Shown: piece after piece, positions 11,251 through 23,004 of the stretch | Numbering within the stretch: the first letter of the stretch is position 1 | How the letters are laid out: every line of letters starts with the position of its first letter | Source: Allomyces macrogynus ATCC 38327 | Lineage: Eukaryota > Blastocladiomycota > Blastocladiomycetes > Blastocladiales > Blastocladiaceae | Assembly: GCA_000151295.1 (NCBI GenBank) | Contig: GG745337.1 | Location: 767,001-831,000 of the forward strand | Reading direction: 5' to 3' | Length of the DNA stretch: 64,000 nt | Notes under the pieces: generated by a model | Seen by the model: only the letters and a program-made list of their open reading frames with translations | What the model was told of the DNA's origin: nothing | The model's database searches: none | Position numbers and translations under genes: made by a program

Positions 11251-12327
11251 TCACCACGGCCGGAACCGCCGTCGGCGCAGCGCCATGGCCCAGAACGCGA
11301 GCCCGGCCACACCACCGCCGAGGTGACCGCTTACGTCGGTGTTCCCGCCAGACCCGTTCCACGCGCGATAGAAATCGCACGCGGCGAACCCGGCCACGGC
11401 CATGGCCGCGGGGATTGGCACGATGCCAAACAGGTGGGTCACCGAGTGCGGGAACAGGCACGCGTAGACGGCCGACGTGCCCATGACACAGCCTAGCGTC
11501 GTGGTTGTGGTCAGGTTCGAGCGTCGGAATGTGTTCGTGGGAGAGAGCGAAGTGCGTACCCGAAGCGATGAGCGATCCGCGCGGCAGTGGCGCGAGCCGG
11601 TGCGCGGCCAACCCGTACATGCACTGCCGCTGCCGCTCCTGGTACTTATGGTACGCGAGCGCCGCCGCATAGTAGAGGACCATGAACCGGCACGGGCCGA
11701 GCACTTCAGCCATGGTCGTGCCAAAACTGTACAGCACAAACGAGTTGACCAAGAACTGGCCGAGGTCTATGAGAGAGTCGCGGGACGAGTGTCAGCTACA
11801 TGGAAACGAGGTGATGAGCGTCCACGGGCGACTCATCGCGTTGTTTCAGTTGAGAAGGAAGTGCTTGCTCATCCACATGATCCATTCCGGATTGCGGCAC
11901 ATGGAGAGTCAAGCGCGCAAATGAGCTTGCTTGCACATCGACCAAGCACGCGATTTGCACTCCAACGGACCTCACGCGCGTACGGCCACATGCCACAGAT
12001 CACCGTATTGTCACCGAGAATGCCGTAGACGGTCGCCTGCGGAATCCGGTCGATCAATGACCTCTGCGACACTCCATACACTTGGTATCCGCGCTGGAAC
12101 GACCGAGTTACGTCGGCGATACGCGGCCGAATCGTTGCGAGGTTCGAGGCATTGTGGCTCCAAAAGCACGGGTTGTTCCTTGCGGTGCCGGGAAAGCGCG
12201 TCCGAATGGCTGCGACCGTGGTGCTGGTGGTCGCAAAGGGGCGGAACGGCGCGGTCGACCAAGAGCGTGTCATTCTGGCGGTTTTTGCCACAACGCGGGT
12301 AAACCTGGTAAGTGATTGGATCATCAT
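11251..12327 (-). CDS. PCP1: Mitochondrial rhomboid protease (Pcp1/PARL type), 5' half irregular
   Basis: Intramembrane serine protease of the inner mitochondrial membrane. The 3' exons are clear: 11766-11560 (LVNSFVLYSFGTTMAEVLG) and 11492-11251, joined across the catalytic GxSG motif (LIASGCVMG), then PHSVTHLFGIVPIP and the catalytic His in SGHLGGGVAGLAFW, ending at TGA. The N-terminus from the ATG at 12327 is a basic, Ser/Thr-rich transit-like sequence, and the first membrane segment is near ATVYGILGDNTVICGMW. Between these, a loop-1-like stretch (NPEWIMWMSKHFLLN, then NNAMSRPWTLITS) reads through an in-frame TGA near 11847 and has no good acceptor upstream of it. The expected SH-x4-H segment is also missing. 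The copy may be damaged, or an unusual intron may have been missed. Confidence 0.7.
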
Positions 12328-12847
12328 GTTGGGATAGGAGAGATGTTGATCGTCGAGTTGATCGTGACCAAAATCAGACCGATGCGTAACAACCGTCAGC
12401 ACATGTGCACTGCTCTTTGACGCTGGTGAGCTCTGTCGTCTCATAAACTATTGCACTATGAATAATAGGTGTCAAGCGGCTCTAGCGAGGTGCTCAAGGA
12501 TTGGAATTTGGACGCTCCTTGCCCGCGAGTCTGGTTCGTTCTCCAACGCTGTCGTTTAATGGAGCCGAAAGATGGCATGTTCATGAACGCCATTGTTGGC
12601 ACCTTGAGCGAGCTTTTTGACAGTAACTCGCCCTCCCCAGGCCCCAAGAGCACAATCTTTACACGTACGTAAGCGCTCTCAATGAATATCACGGCGAGGC
12701 GCCCGATGGACCAAAAAAATTTCAGTCTAGTCCCAACGCAATACAATAATCGGATGCAAAAACCGTCCACGCCGGCAATTCATAACCCACAACACAAACA
12801 TTTCCGACAACCAACAAAAACGGTATTTGCGATCCCCTTCCATCACT
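12328..12847. other. Intergenic region between RhoGEF 3' end and rhomboid 5' end
   Basis: 520 bp, AT-richer than the flanks. Short open frames exist on both strands (about 65-105 codons), but none has a recognisable domain. It holds the rhomboid promoter and the RhoGEF 3' UTR. Confidence 0.5.
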
Positions 12848-15273
12848 TCAAAACCCGTGCGACTTGAGCAAATCCTTGGTCGACCCCGACATTTTGCGAT
12901 CGCGCGACGGCCCGCGCCCGCGACCTCCATGCCCATGGTGCCCCCCACTGCCACTGCCATGACTGCCATTACTCGCCGGCCCATGTCCATGGTAATGGTG
13001 CGCGTACTCGTCCGGGACCCTCGGCACCGGCGGCGCCGCCCACTCCCCACCCACACTACCCCCGGGCGACCGCGACCGGCGCGGATCCGCACTGCGCGAC
13101 CTCGTCGGCGGGACCACGGGTGACCCAGGTACTGCCAAACCCGCGGCCGCACCGGACGGCCTGCGGCGCGAATTGGAGGCGGAGGAGGAGGGCAACGGGA
13201 ACATCCACGACGATGGCGCCGAATGCGCGAGCGACGACGCGTCGGTCGACGTGGACGTGCGCCCACTCATGTACATGTCCGGCTCGGATGTGGGCGTCGT
13301 CGACCCCAACACGCGATGCATTGTGCGTCCACGCGCGGCACGCGCTTCGAGCAACGCCGCGTGCGCGCTACGGATCCGGTGCGCCCAGGTATCCCGATCG
13401 AGTCGTACGGGCGTGTACAGTTCGACGCCATGGTCCGCGGCCAGCAATTGCAGCGGCCATCCGGCATCGGTCTCGTCCCCTTGGTCCGAGACGAGGACCG
13501 CATCCATCCCAAACTCGTCCTTCCAGTCGTACTTGCCGTCGGCGGTGCGTTTAGCGATCAAAATCAGGTCCGAGAACAAGAACATGGTCCGGCGCGTATC
13601 TTGCAGCATCGGCGGGATCCCGAGCCCGGCCATCCGCATGGACGCGCGGGTCGTGAAATCGGCTTGGCCGAGCAACCGGCGTGCGGGGGCGACGAGGGTC
13701 GGGAAGTGCGCGGGCCGGCCCGTGAGTCGCGATTGCAATGCGATCACTTTGCGTTGCGCCTCGTGCTGCCGAATCGATTCGTTAATGTGGTCGGCGACGC
13801 ACTTGACTTCGGCAACGCATTGTTGCAGGCCTGCGTAGTCGGGGTGGGTCGGCTGCGTGTACTTGGTCAGGTTCTCGAGGAGGAGAATGTACCGCGGCAC
13901 ACGTTGCACAGGCAGGATCAGGAAGGATTGCATGGTCAGGCCCTTGAACGCGGGGCTTGCCTCGGCCGCGTCGAAGACGCGTTGCGCGTCGGTCGGGTGC
14001 TTGGACGTGGCCGTGCGGAGCCGCTTCAAGGTGGAGAGCGCGGCGGGGTAGTTGGCCATGTACTACGGTGTTGCGAAAAATTGGTCAACTGCAGGAAATT
14101 AGAACAACGAATGCGAAGGGACGGCGCCACACGTACGACCGGATACATCTTCAAAAAGGGCAACACGACGCGGAAAATATCCGAAATCTTTTGGTCTTTG
14201 GTCCACAGCGAGTATCGCTCCTTCAACCCCGACAGCAGCGTCTGATGCAACCCGAGAATCTGCTCCACGTTGCACGCAAGCGTCTGCAACTCGTCGGCCG
14301 TAATCCCGAGCCCCTTCTTCCCCGTCGCCAATGCCTCGCGCAACGGCGCAATCACCAACTGCACGAGCGTGGCCAGCTGATTCACGTACGTCACCTCCGT
14401 GTGCACCAACTCGTACACAGCCTTGGTGCGGTTCCGTTCCATGACATCAAGGTCACCGCAACTCGCGGGCCTCGGCTCGCACCCTCCTTCGGCCGCAGCC
14501 GCGGCCTGATAGGACGTTGGCGCGTTCGAGCGGCCAACCTCCGACTCGACCTCGTACTGCGTGTGCATTTCATGCAAGTCTCCGAGCATTTGCGCGAGAA
14601 AGTCGTCCGTCCCCGCACCGAGCTGCGCATCGACAGTGACAAGCGCGGGCGTGGCCGGCGTGCGCGGTAACGTCGGGTCGCGCGAACTCGCCGACGACGA
14701 GTACCACGTGGACCCGCGGCCCGAATCGTCCGACTGGTGCGACTTGCGCGTGAGCGAGGGCGCGAGCGACGGTGCGAGTGACGGGGCCAGTGACGGCCGC
14801 CGCTGCGCGTCCAATGTCGGGAGCGCCGAATCGGGGGTGGCGGGAGCCCATTTGGGCGTCGACGGCTGGCCCGACAGTTTCTGCTGCAGGTCGGCCGTTT
14901 CAATGGCCAGTTCGCGCATCATCATTTCGAATTGGTGGTCGAGTTGCGCAGAGACCGTATCGACGGGCCCGGGCGTGACCGGGGCTGCTGGTGCTGCCGG
15001 TGGCGGCGGAGCCTGCATGGTGGCGGATTGGTGGTACTGCTGGTGCGGCGGCAGCGGGCGCGACGTGACGGACGTCGGGGTCCCAGGACGGCGCGGGCGC
15101 GGGACGGGTAGCGGGCTCGCAAACTCGGGGACGGGCGTTCCCGAACGAGATCCGCCGTAGAAGGGCGAGTCGGGGCGTTCGGCAAACGAGAGCGCGGGCG
15201 TCGACGCGGCCGAGCGCAGCGGCGGCGGCGGATAGTAGTAGCCGCTGCCCGGCGGTGGTGGTGTTGCCGACAT
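12848..15273 (-). CDS. Rho guanine nucleotide exchange factor (DH-PH protein)
   Basis: Activates Rho-family GTPases at the membrane or cell cortex. Two exons, 15273-14137 and 14062-12848, join in phase 0 to 783 residues. I chose the ATG at 15273 (MSATPPPPGSG); the frame stays open upstream but only with a GTG. Residues 1-300 are Pro/Ser-rich and low complexity, with a tandem LAPSLAPSLAPSL. The DH domain starts near RTKAVYELVHTEVTYVNQL and includes the conserved helix SFLILPVQRVPRYILLLENL. It is followed by a PH-like region (TMFLFSDLILIAKR, then LQLLAADHGVELYTPV). The C-terminal 150 residues are disordered, rich in Ser, Arg, Gly and His. The intron separates MYPV from YMANYPAAL inside the DH domain. 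The target GTPase cannot be told. Confidence 0.85.
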
Positions 15274-15870
15274 GCTGGAAGCTTGGAAATGGTCGCCGAG
15301 TACGAAGGGGAGTGCAAGCCCAGCGAGGTGGTGGGGCGGTTGCGCGACTGGGGCCAGTTGTGCCACTTGACTGCCGAAATGCTGAGGAACAAGCCCGTCA
15401 ATCGTTTCGTCACCGTCGGACACGTTTCACTGATGAACAGACGCCGTCACTGGGTGGAGAAGCTTCAGAAACGAGCAGGTAACGTCGGGAGCAGGTGTAA
15501 TCGTGAAGCGGGCTCTCCAGAAGTACGGGCGAGCCGGTGGCGGCCGTCTAGGTCCGAATGCGGGCGGTTGCGGCGGGTGACGACTGTCGGCTCGGCGTCG
15601 TTGACGGGTCCAGCGGTTGCAGCTGCCAGGACAGGTCCTGTTGTCGTGCTGTTGTCGGTCGCCGTCGCGGGCAATCGCGCTTCAAGTTCAACGATGTCGA
15701 GCCGGACGAAAGAGGCGCCTCTTGTATTTCGGCACGCTCATTCATGATTCTTGCAGTGCGCAACGAAGCGTCTGCCGGCTCAGCCACTTCTGCACCGCAA
15801 TGCGCAAAACAAGACTCGGCTGCCTGAACCGACCGCAGATCCGACTGGCCAAACTGTCCACCCTCGAAGT
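15274..15870. other. Intergenic region upstream of the RhoGEF gene
   Basis: 597 bp between two genes in tandem on the minus strand. It should hold the RhoGEF promoter and 5' leader and the TatD-like gene's 3' UTR. The GTG-started extension of the RhoGEF frame to 15423 is not convincing. No other feature was seen. Confidence 0.5.
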
Positions 15871-17005
15871 TCATATTATCTTGCGGCCAACCAGCTCCTC
15901 CTCATTCGACGAGCTCTTGCTGTCGTCGCTCGACTCTCCGTCACTCTCCGCCTCCGGCTCGCCCAGGTCGGTGACCGTGCCCTTGGCCAGCCCGTCGGCC
16001 GGCAGCCCAAACGCGCGTCGCGCGTTCTCGGTCGTGATGCGAATGGCCTCCTTGCGCGTCCACCCCTTGGCCTGGCACACGGCCTCAAGCACCTGCTCCA
16101 TGGCCAAATCAACGAGGTCCACCTTGTGCACGTCGCTCTCAATCAGCAGCCGGTCGTCAGGCGTGGCCTGCAGCTGCGCGTGGAACTTGGGCGACCGCGA
16201 GTTGACAAAGACCGAGTAGGAAAAATATAGCCGTTTGCCAAACTTGCCGAGCCGCAGCAGCTGCTGGAGCAGTTCGACCGAGCCGCTGAACGAGTGGAGC
16301 ACTATCGTGACCACGACGTGAGCGAAATGAGCGCGTCGTGTCAATGTGATCCAAAGGGAGCGACGTACTGATCGTCTTTGGCCACGTCGTCGGGTCCTTG
16401 CGCTTGGCCTCGGCGCGCACAAACTCTTGGAACCAACCCGGCGCCTGGACCATGTGCACCGAGACGGGCCGCTGCATGGCCGCGGCCAGCTGCCACTGGT
16501 GCCGGAACACGCGCACCTGCGCGTCCCAGTCGTACTTGACCGTGGGCCGGTCCGGGTGCGTGGCGATGCGGTCGACGCCAATCTCGCCAACAAACGCGTG
16601 CGGGAACCGGTGCAGGCGGCGCTTGAGCAACTTGATCCAGGCGGGCGTCGCGTAAACGTCGTCAACTGGGTGTTCCTTTTCGGTCGCTTCGGCAAACCAA
16701 GGGTGGACCCCGAATCCGGCAATGGCGCGAGTCGGGTTTTGGATGAACGTGTCCGCGACGAGGTCCCAGTCGCCGAGGCGCGTGCCCATGAGCGCGACGG
16801 TGCCTGTGGCCAGCGTTGGCAGATTGGCGAGCTGCGCGGGCGTGTCGGTCAGGTGGCAGTGCGCGTCGAACATGGTCGGAGTCGCGGCATCGGCCATCGG
16901 CGCCAGGTTCAGGCCTGCAACACCATTGCTGATCTCGCTCTCGGCGGCGCCATTTGCGGCGGGCGCGCTGTCGCTTTGATGGGCGGGTGCAGCGGACGCG
17001 ATCAT
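15871..17005 (-). CDS. TatD-family metal-dependent hydrolase, Scn1-like
   Basis: TIM-barrel metallohydrolase of the TatD DNase family. The C-terminal half resembles fission yeast Scn1 (Cut9-interacting protein) more than bacterial TatD. Exons 17005-16369 and 16301-15871 join in frame to 355 residues. Metal-site blocks: FDAHCHLTD (HxH, about residues 45-53), FVGEIGVDR (Glu), SVHMVQAPGWF (His), MLHSFSGSV (His) and LLIESDVHKVD (Asp). The tail is acidic and Ser-rich (SDGESSDDSKSSSNEEE). A second possible start is MADAATP at residue 37. The true substrate of this subgroup is not known from sequence. It is divergent from the Vnx1-like gene across 445 bp. Confidence 0.88.
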
Positions 17006-17450
17006 GGCAGCAAAATGTTTGGAGGAGCAGAGGAACGAAAGGAGTTGGGCATGGTGTGGCCGGCCAAGGCCGAGCAGCGATGTGGGCTTTGCAGCACAGG
17101 CGATGGCTACTTCTTGTCCTGGCAGAGCAGGCGTCCGATGCCTCTCCCTGCAGGCATGTCCCACGGCAGGCTGTGGACAAGGGACGCGCAACCGCGCCCC
17201 ATGCTAACGTCGCTTCCTCGTCTTCCGCGACCACGCACAACGCCCCGACGACGACGACCAACTCAATCTGCCACCGTCGCGCGTAAGACGCCCCCGCGCC
17301 CTCCCTGCTGTTGTAACTCGCTGCATTCGCTCGCGCGCGATCGCCAACCGCGCGCGTTGGCCCCCACCCAGCAATCGGCCACCTCCAGTCGCTGCATTTC
17401 GCTTCCAAGCTCTTCCAAGCTCCTCGTCCCTCCCATCTGTCACTGCCACC
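17006..17450. promoter_or_regulatory. Shared upstream region of TatD-like and Vnx1-like genes
   Basis: 445 bp between divergent start codons. C-rich runs occur around 17218-17300. No clear TATA box. Long open frames crossing it on both strands are shadows. Confidence 0.45.
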
Positions 17451-20400
17451 ATGTCCTCAGCCGCACCCGACGAGCCCGACGCCGCCGCGTCCGCGTCCGC
17501 ATCCACGCCTGCGCTGGCCGCGCCCACCTCCACCACGGCCGAACCGGCGCTCGCCGAGCTGCGCACGCTGATCAACCAGGATCCGACGCTGCGCGGCATG
17601 GGCCCACGCGTGCTCATCGACGACGTGGACGATGACGACGAGCCGCGGCTCGTCTCGTTACCCGAGCACCCAGACGAGGAGTACGCACACGACCGGTCTG
17701 CACGGCACCCGCACCGTCGTGCGGCCTCGCCATCGCGCCCGCACGGATCGTATTCGCCGCGCAAGCATCCCGCATCGCCGCGCGCCAATTCAACCGACGC
17801 CGACTTGCAGGCACGCCGTACTCGGCTCGCGCGTGGGCCTTCGCGCGCGTCTACGGGCGATCGCACGAGCGTCGTGTCCGCATCGGCGCTGTCGACAACT
17901 TCGCCGCGGTCACTGCCCGTCCCGTCTTCGTCTGCAGCTTCGCGTCGACATAGTGCGACGCCCGATCTAATGGAGCCGCGACAACGATCGCGCCATCGCC
18001 GTGCGCGCCGTCCGCGCGGGTCCAGGGTCGCTCCAAACGTTGATGAGGCTGGAAACGACACGGCCTTGACCGATGACGAGGCCTCGGACGGATCCGACTT
18101 GTCCTCGTTCAGTGCAGCCAGTGGCCCGTCGGCGCAACCCATGACCGTGCGCGAGCGGCAGACGCTCATCAATACCGAGCACCCGTTCGGGTTGCGGTTG
18201 TGGAAGCACGCGCTCTACAAGAAGACGCGCGGGATTGACCGCGCGACCGAGCAGGACGTGCGTGCGCGCGTCACGTCGCCGTTCCTCTCGCCGGGGCTCT
18301 TGGCGTCGCCTCCCGGGGCGCTGCGGCCGTCGCCCAGCGCACTGCGGCCGTCTCGGGCGTCATCGATGAATGGGGGCGCGTCCGATGTGGATTTTGACCT
18401 GGACGCACCTTTTGCACCTGGATCGCCGCTCCCGACGTCCGCCGACATGGGTGCAACGGCCGAGCCGATTGCGGTCGCGTCACCAACGTCGCCCGTGCCC
18501 TTCTTCTCGATTGCGAATTTGCTGTGGGCGACCGTGTTTGGCCTCCCGCTCGCCATTGCCTACTTTGTCGCCGCCATTATTGTCCTTTTTGGATCGCTCG
18601 GCGGCGCGCGGCTCTACTCGCGCCGTCTGTTTGCGCTCAGCGGATACTGGTTGTGGCCATTTGGTCGCGACATCCACCGGCTCGTCACGGCACGGCCAAA
18701 GCCGTTCACGTCGTGGTCGCTCGCGCACTGGTGGCACGCGGCCGTCGTGACCGTGATTGCCGCACCCCTGCACATTGTGGGCATGACCATCAGCTGGCTT
18801 GTCGTCTACTACGTGCCCATGGCCAAGGTGCTCGTCATCACGCTGCACCACACGCTCAGTAACCCGCTCGCGCTCGCGCTCGACCACGTCGAGCTCTTCG
18901 AGGCTATGACATGCAATACGTCCGTCCGGTCATCGACGACGGCGTCTGGTGGCCGCGACTCGGGCGCCGATGTGTCCCCCGACGACGCCGTGCGCGTGCA
19001 CTTTGAACATCTCTCGGACGAAGACGAGGCCACGGCCGCGACCCGCCCGTTGCTCGAGGACCGCGCTCCAGTCGACCCGGCTGCGGTGCCCGCGACCGAA
19101 TTGCTTATTTGCGTGTGCCGGTCCGGTGGGTTGCGGTACCACAAGTTTACGGTCGAGGGGATCAACATCATTTTCGTGAACCTGATCCCGTTTGTCCTCT
19201 ACGTCTTGCTTGACGGGTTCGTGCTCGGTGACACGTACGGGCTCGCACATCCGTCGTTGCTCTTTGTTCTGTGCTTGTTCGCCACGATTCCTTTGGCCTA
19301 CTTTATCGGGATGGCGGTCGCTTCGATTTCAGCGCAGTCATCGCCGGCGATTGGTGCCGTCCTGAACGCGTCGTTTGGGTCGATTGTCGAAGTGATTCTC
19401 TACTGCTTGGCGTTGCGCCAGGGGAAGGCCGAGCTCGTGGAAGGGTCGGTGATTGGCACCCTCCTCGGGTGTCTGTTGCTCCTGCCGGGCCTGTCGATGA
19501 TTGCCGGCGGGATTCGCTGCGACCAGCAGATTTTCAATGCCAAGTCGGCGGGTGTCACAAACACGATGCTGATTATGACGTTGATTGCCGCGTTCACGCC
19601 GACGCTGTTTTACCAGATTTACGGCACGGTACGTGACAGCTGCTTGGGTGTCTTTTCGCTGTATAATTCCTCGGTTCTGATCAGAAGTGCGCACGGAACA
19701 GTTTGATCTCAAGTGCCGGTCGTGCATTGGTGCCGAGTGCCACGGGTGTGCCATGGTCGCGCGGCCCGTCGAGCACGACAAGGTCTTCCAGGAGGCCGTC
19801 TTGCCGCTGTCCTACTTTTGCGCGCTCATTCTGCCCTTGGTACGTTCCTATCGATCGGTTCTACATCTCGGCCGCACAAAGTTGACCCACCGATTTTTTC
19901 TCGTCTAGGTCTACATCATCGGCCTCGTCTTTTCGCTCAAGACGCACCGCAAACACATCTACAACACGGGCGCGCGCGCCGCCGCGGCAACCCCTGTCGT
20001 GCACCCGACCCTGCCCACCACCGCCGCGACGCCGAGCACGCTCATGCGGCCACCGAGTGCCGCCGCGTCGGTCGCCCCGTCCGCTCCTTCTGCGGCCGCA
20101 CATGCTGCAGGTGGACACGACGCGCCCGAGTGGAGTCGGCGCGTGAGTGTGCTGGTCCTGATCCTTTGCACGATTTCGTTTGCTCTGATTGCCGAACTGC
20201 TCGTGAGCACGGTGGAAACGGTCATGGACGGTCTGCACTTGCAGGAAAAGTTTTTGGGGGTCACGCTGTTTGCAATTGTGCCGTCGATCACCGAGTTTGT
20301 GAACGCGATTGCGTTTGCGTGTACGTTGGCCCTCTTTCGGCTGGCTGCTCACTGTGTTGGTTTCGCGCGACTCACCCTTCCTCTCTCCACCCACCATCTA

Positions 20401-20799
20401 GCCCAAAACAACATCGCCCTCTCGCTCGAAGTCGGGTCCGCCTACGCCGTCCAAGTCTCGCTGATCCAGATCCCAGCACTGATCGCATTCAGCTGGTACG
20501 TCCAGCCGGCGGCCGTGTTTACCATGGTCTTCCCGCAATTCGACATGTACACGATCTTCTTTGCCGTGTTCCTGCTGTGCTGGATCTACATCGAGGGCAA
20601 GACCAACTACTTCAAAGGGTCGATCTTGTCGCTCGCGTACGTCGTCTTGATTGCCGCTTTCTTCTTTGCAACGCGCGTCAAGCGGCCAGGGAACGCGCCG
20701 ATGGGGTGGACGCCGTTGGGTGCGGCGACCGAGGTGGGGGTGGTGGGGCATGCGGAGTGGCACCGGCCGGCGGTGCCATGGGCGGCGTGGTGGGGATGA
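17451..20799 (+). CDS. VNX1: Vacuolar CAX-family cation/H+ exchanger, Vnx1-like
   Basis: Antiporter of the CAX superfamily; yeast Vnx1 (YNL321W) exchanges Na+ or K+ for H+ at the vacuole. Exons 17451-19632, 19685-19839, 19909-20320 and 20402-20799 give 1048 residues. About 350 residues of Ser/Arg/Pro-rich cytosolic N-terminus precede multiple membrane segments. The first alpha repeat is GAVLNASFGSIVEVILY with PGLSMIAGGIR, and the second is FAIVPSITEFVNAIAFASQN followed by ALSLEVGSAYAVQVSLIQIP. Between them is the small Cys-rich segment FDLKCRSCIGAECHGCAMV that marks this subgroup. The first donor is best placed at 19633, inside a longer open frame that continues to 19706. Ion specificity is inferred from family only. 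Confidence 0.9.
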
Positions 20800-21140
20800 G
20801 AGGGGAAGGCAGGTTGGATCGAGCCTGTCGTTGCAGATTGCGCGTCGAGGTCTTTTTGCATTCGCATTTGCATTCTACATATATACGTTTGGATTGGCAA
20901 TGGATCGGGCTGCGTTTGAACGATGGAAATCCAACGCATGACACGATATTAACGAGCAAAGCAGAGCGTTACGCGACGACGCGAAAAAAACAGACGATAG
21001 TGAAGGAGGCCATGACCTGGCCGCCCCACCACACCACCATGAATCAACCGAATCAGCTACACTCTGCATCAATGGCCACAATGCATGACAACACTACCAC
21101 TCCGAACTGTCAAGCACGCCACCAAACCCATCATGACAAT
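20800..21140. other. Convergent intergenic region
   Basis: 341 bp between the 3' ends of the Vnx1-like and ankyrin-like genes. AT-richer, with acatatatacg near 20877. No gene was seen. Confidence 0.5.
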
Positions 21141-23004
21141 TCACCCCCGACTTGCATCAATGTTGTGACTCGTAATACCGACGAGCTTGGTCCCGGGTGA
21201 CCCCCGTCCGCTTCTGCCCCGTTTCTCCATGGCCCTAACCAATGCCGCAACACGTGGGTTACGCAGCAGCACAGCCACCATACGCGACAGTCCCGTGGCG
21301 CGCACGTCTCGCAGCAGGAAATTGTCCATCCGCGACTGGTCCATGGTCTCGGCCGAACGTTTCAAGAGATATTCGAACAACATGGTGCTTGGGAAGTATG
21401 TCAGCAAGGTCGAGCCCATATCGCATCCTGCTGGCGAGAGATGCGCTTCTTTGCCGTCCATGGCGGCCACATCCAGGAGCGGGAGCAGGATACGAGCCAC
21501 ATCGGCTTCTCTGGTAAGAATCCCAGAGAGTTGCAGGTTCATTGGAGGCGTTCAAGTCGTTGGATTTGTTGCGAAGATGGCGTTCCACTTGCCCAATGAT
21601 GACGCGCGTGATCGGAAGCAAGCCATGACAGGGGACAATTCGATGCGGTGGTAAGGCCACTCACCCTCCATTAATATCGCGTCAACAGCGGGCGATGTGG
21701 TAAATGTCGGATCGTGCTGCGTGTAAACGTATTCGAGCAGGTCAACGTTGCCAATACGCAAAGCGTTGCCGACGGAGTTTGTCATGGGCACAGAGTACAC
21801 TTTCATGAGCGCGAACACGCTGTCGCCATGACCATTCACCGCCCAGATAGACGGAAGAAGGTAGAACTGGTGCCAGTGCCATGGGCCAAGACAGACGGTA
21901 TGCACATCGAACTGGACTATTTGCTGCACGTCTGGCCAGAGACCTCCGTCGAAAGTGATAGCCGCAAGATCGCCTTGACTTGCAGCCTGCATGCAACGCA
22001 TCAGAGACACAAACAAGTGGTCGAGCCCTACGCAAATGACACGATTGAGAAGCAGCGGTCACAAGCGCACATCGGGCGGTGCAGGATAAGTCATGGGGTG
22101 TGAGAACGTGCAAAATCAACCACGCTGCTTGGGCAACGGTGGTCCGGACGAGCAAAGCAACACGCTGGTTCGCGACAGACATGAGAGCGGCCAGCGAATC
22201 GACAAGGGACAATTGCACAAACATCACCATGAACCCGGGCAGAAATACGTGCAGCGAGTCAAACATTGGGTCTGATTCCCACTGGACCGATTCGAAAAAC
22301 GCACAGAGAGCGTCCACGTTTTGGACAACGATGTCAACAATGAACATATTGACATGCGTGGAATAACAGCCGTTGGATTCGTGCAAGACGTGGACTCGGG
22401 ATTGCCAAGCGTAAATGCGAGAGTCTCTTGCAGCATGATAACATTGTTGGCCGTGAGCGCATCGAGCCAATCTTCAGCTGAAGCCTCGACGTGATCCATG
22501 ATAAACAGGACCATGACCTTGCGGGCTGGCCCTGCGGGCGCGCACGAGTGATGCGGTCCATCGTCGCGTGTAATTCGAGGCAAGCATGCCATGGTATACG
22601 CTCAAACGAGAGGGAAGAAATGGCTCGAGCGTTCGGTCAATGCTCGTCAAGTGAGTTATCCAAGGCCATGGGCGCGAGCAAAGGGTAGTTAGTCGTTCTA
22701 CCTGGCCGTCAATGCATTTCATCACATCAAGTCTGTTTGCAATCACATTTGCATCGAAATAAATACACGGTTGGATGAACAGCGGGACGGCTTGCAACTC
22801 GGAAACGATGTGCCAATTATAAAAAAACGAATTGACGAGATCAAAGGTATTGAGAAGAGCAAAGAGCGTGAGGAAACATCCGGCAACCAATAGCAGGAGA
22901 ATGGGCGGTGCTGATGCAGATCGTGATCTCGTGCCACGTCGCCCTATCATTGCCCTCCGTTCACCCTCCCCAAGAACCCTCCCCAAGAACACGGCAAGCA
23001 TCAT
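21141..23004 (-). CDS. Uncharacterised ankyrin-like helical-repeat protein, possibly disrupted
   Basis: I do not recognise a named family. Several neighbouring minus-strand frames carry ankyrin-like helix pairs: FDANVIANRLDVMKCIDG, AEDWLDALTANNVIMLQETL, NALRIGNVDLLEYVYTQHD and EADVARILLPLLDVAAMDG. Some join by plausible introns: a gtagaa donor after IDG, a donor at VANQ joined to LDHLFVSLMRC, and a gtgagt donor at about 21665 with an acceptor near 21514. Between LAFTLGN and MFIVDIVVQNV (about 22360-22400) the frame changes with no GT..AG pair available, suggesting a frameshift. An N-terminal hydrophobic stretch (ILLLLVAGCFLTLFALL) could be a membrane segment or a repeat helix. The start at 23004 (MMLAVFLG) is tentative. 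Treat both the model and its intactness as uncertain. Confidence 0.4.

Noticed and set aside
12456..12770. Minus-strand frame with KIVLLGPGEGE resembling a small-GTPase start
   Set aside because: Lacks the GK[S/T] of a P-loop and every other G motif; the resemblance is a short coincidence.
15274..15423. N-terminal extension of the RhoGEF
   Set aside because: It would need a GTG start; the ATG at 15273 begins the typical Pro-rich N-terminus.
16346..17635. 429-codon plus-strand frame across the TatD-like gene and the next promoter
   Set aside because: Antisense to conserved metal-site blocks and then overlapping the Vnx1-like start in another frame; low complexity.
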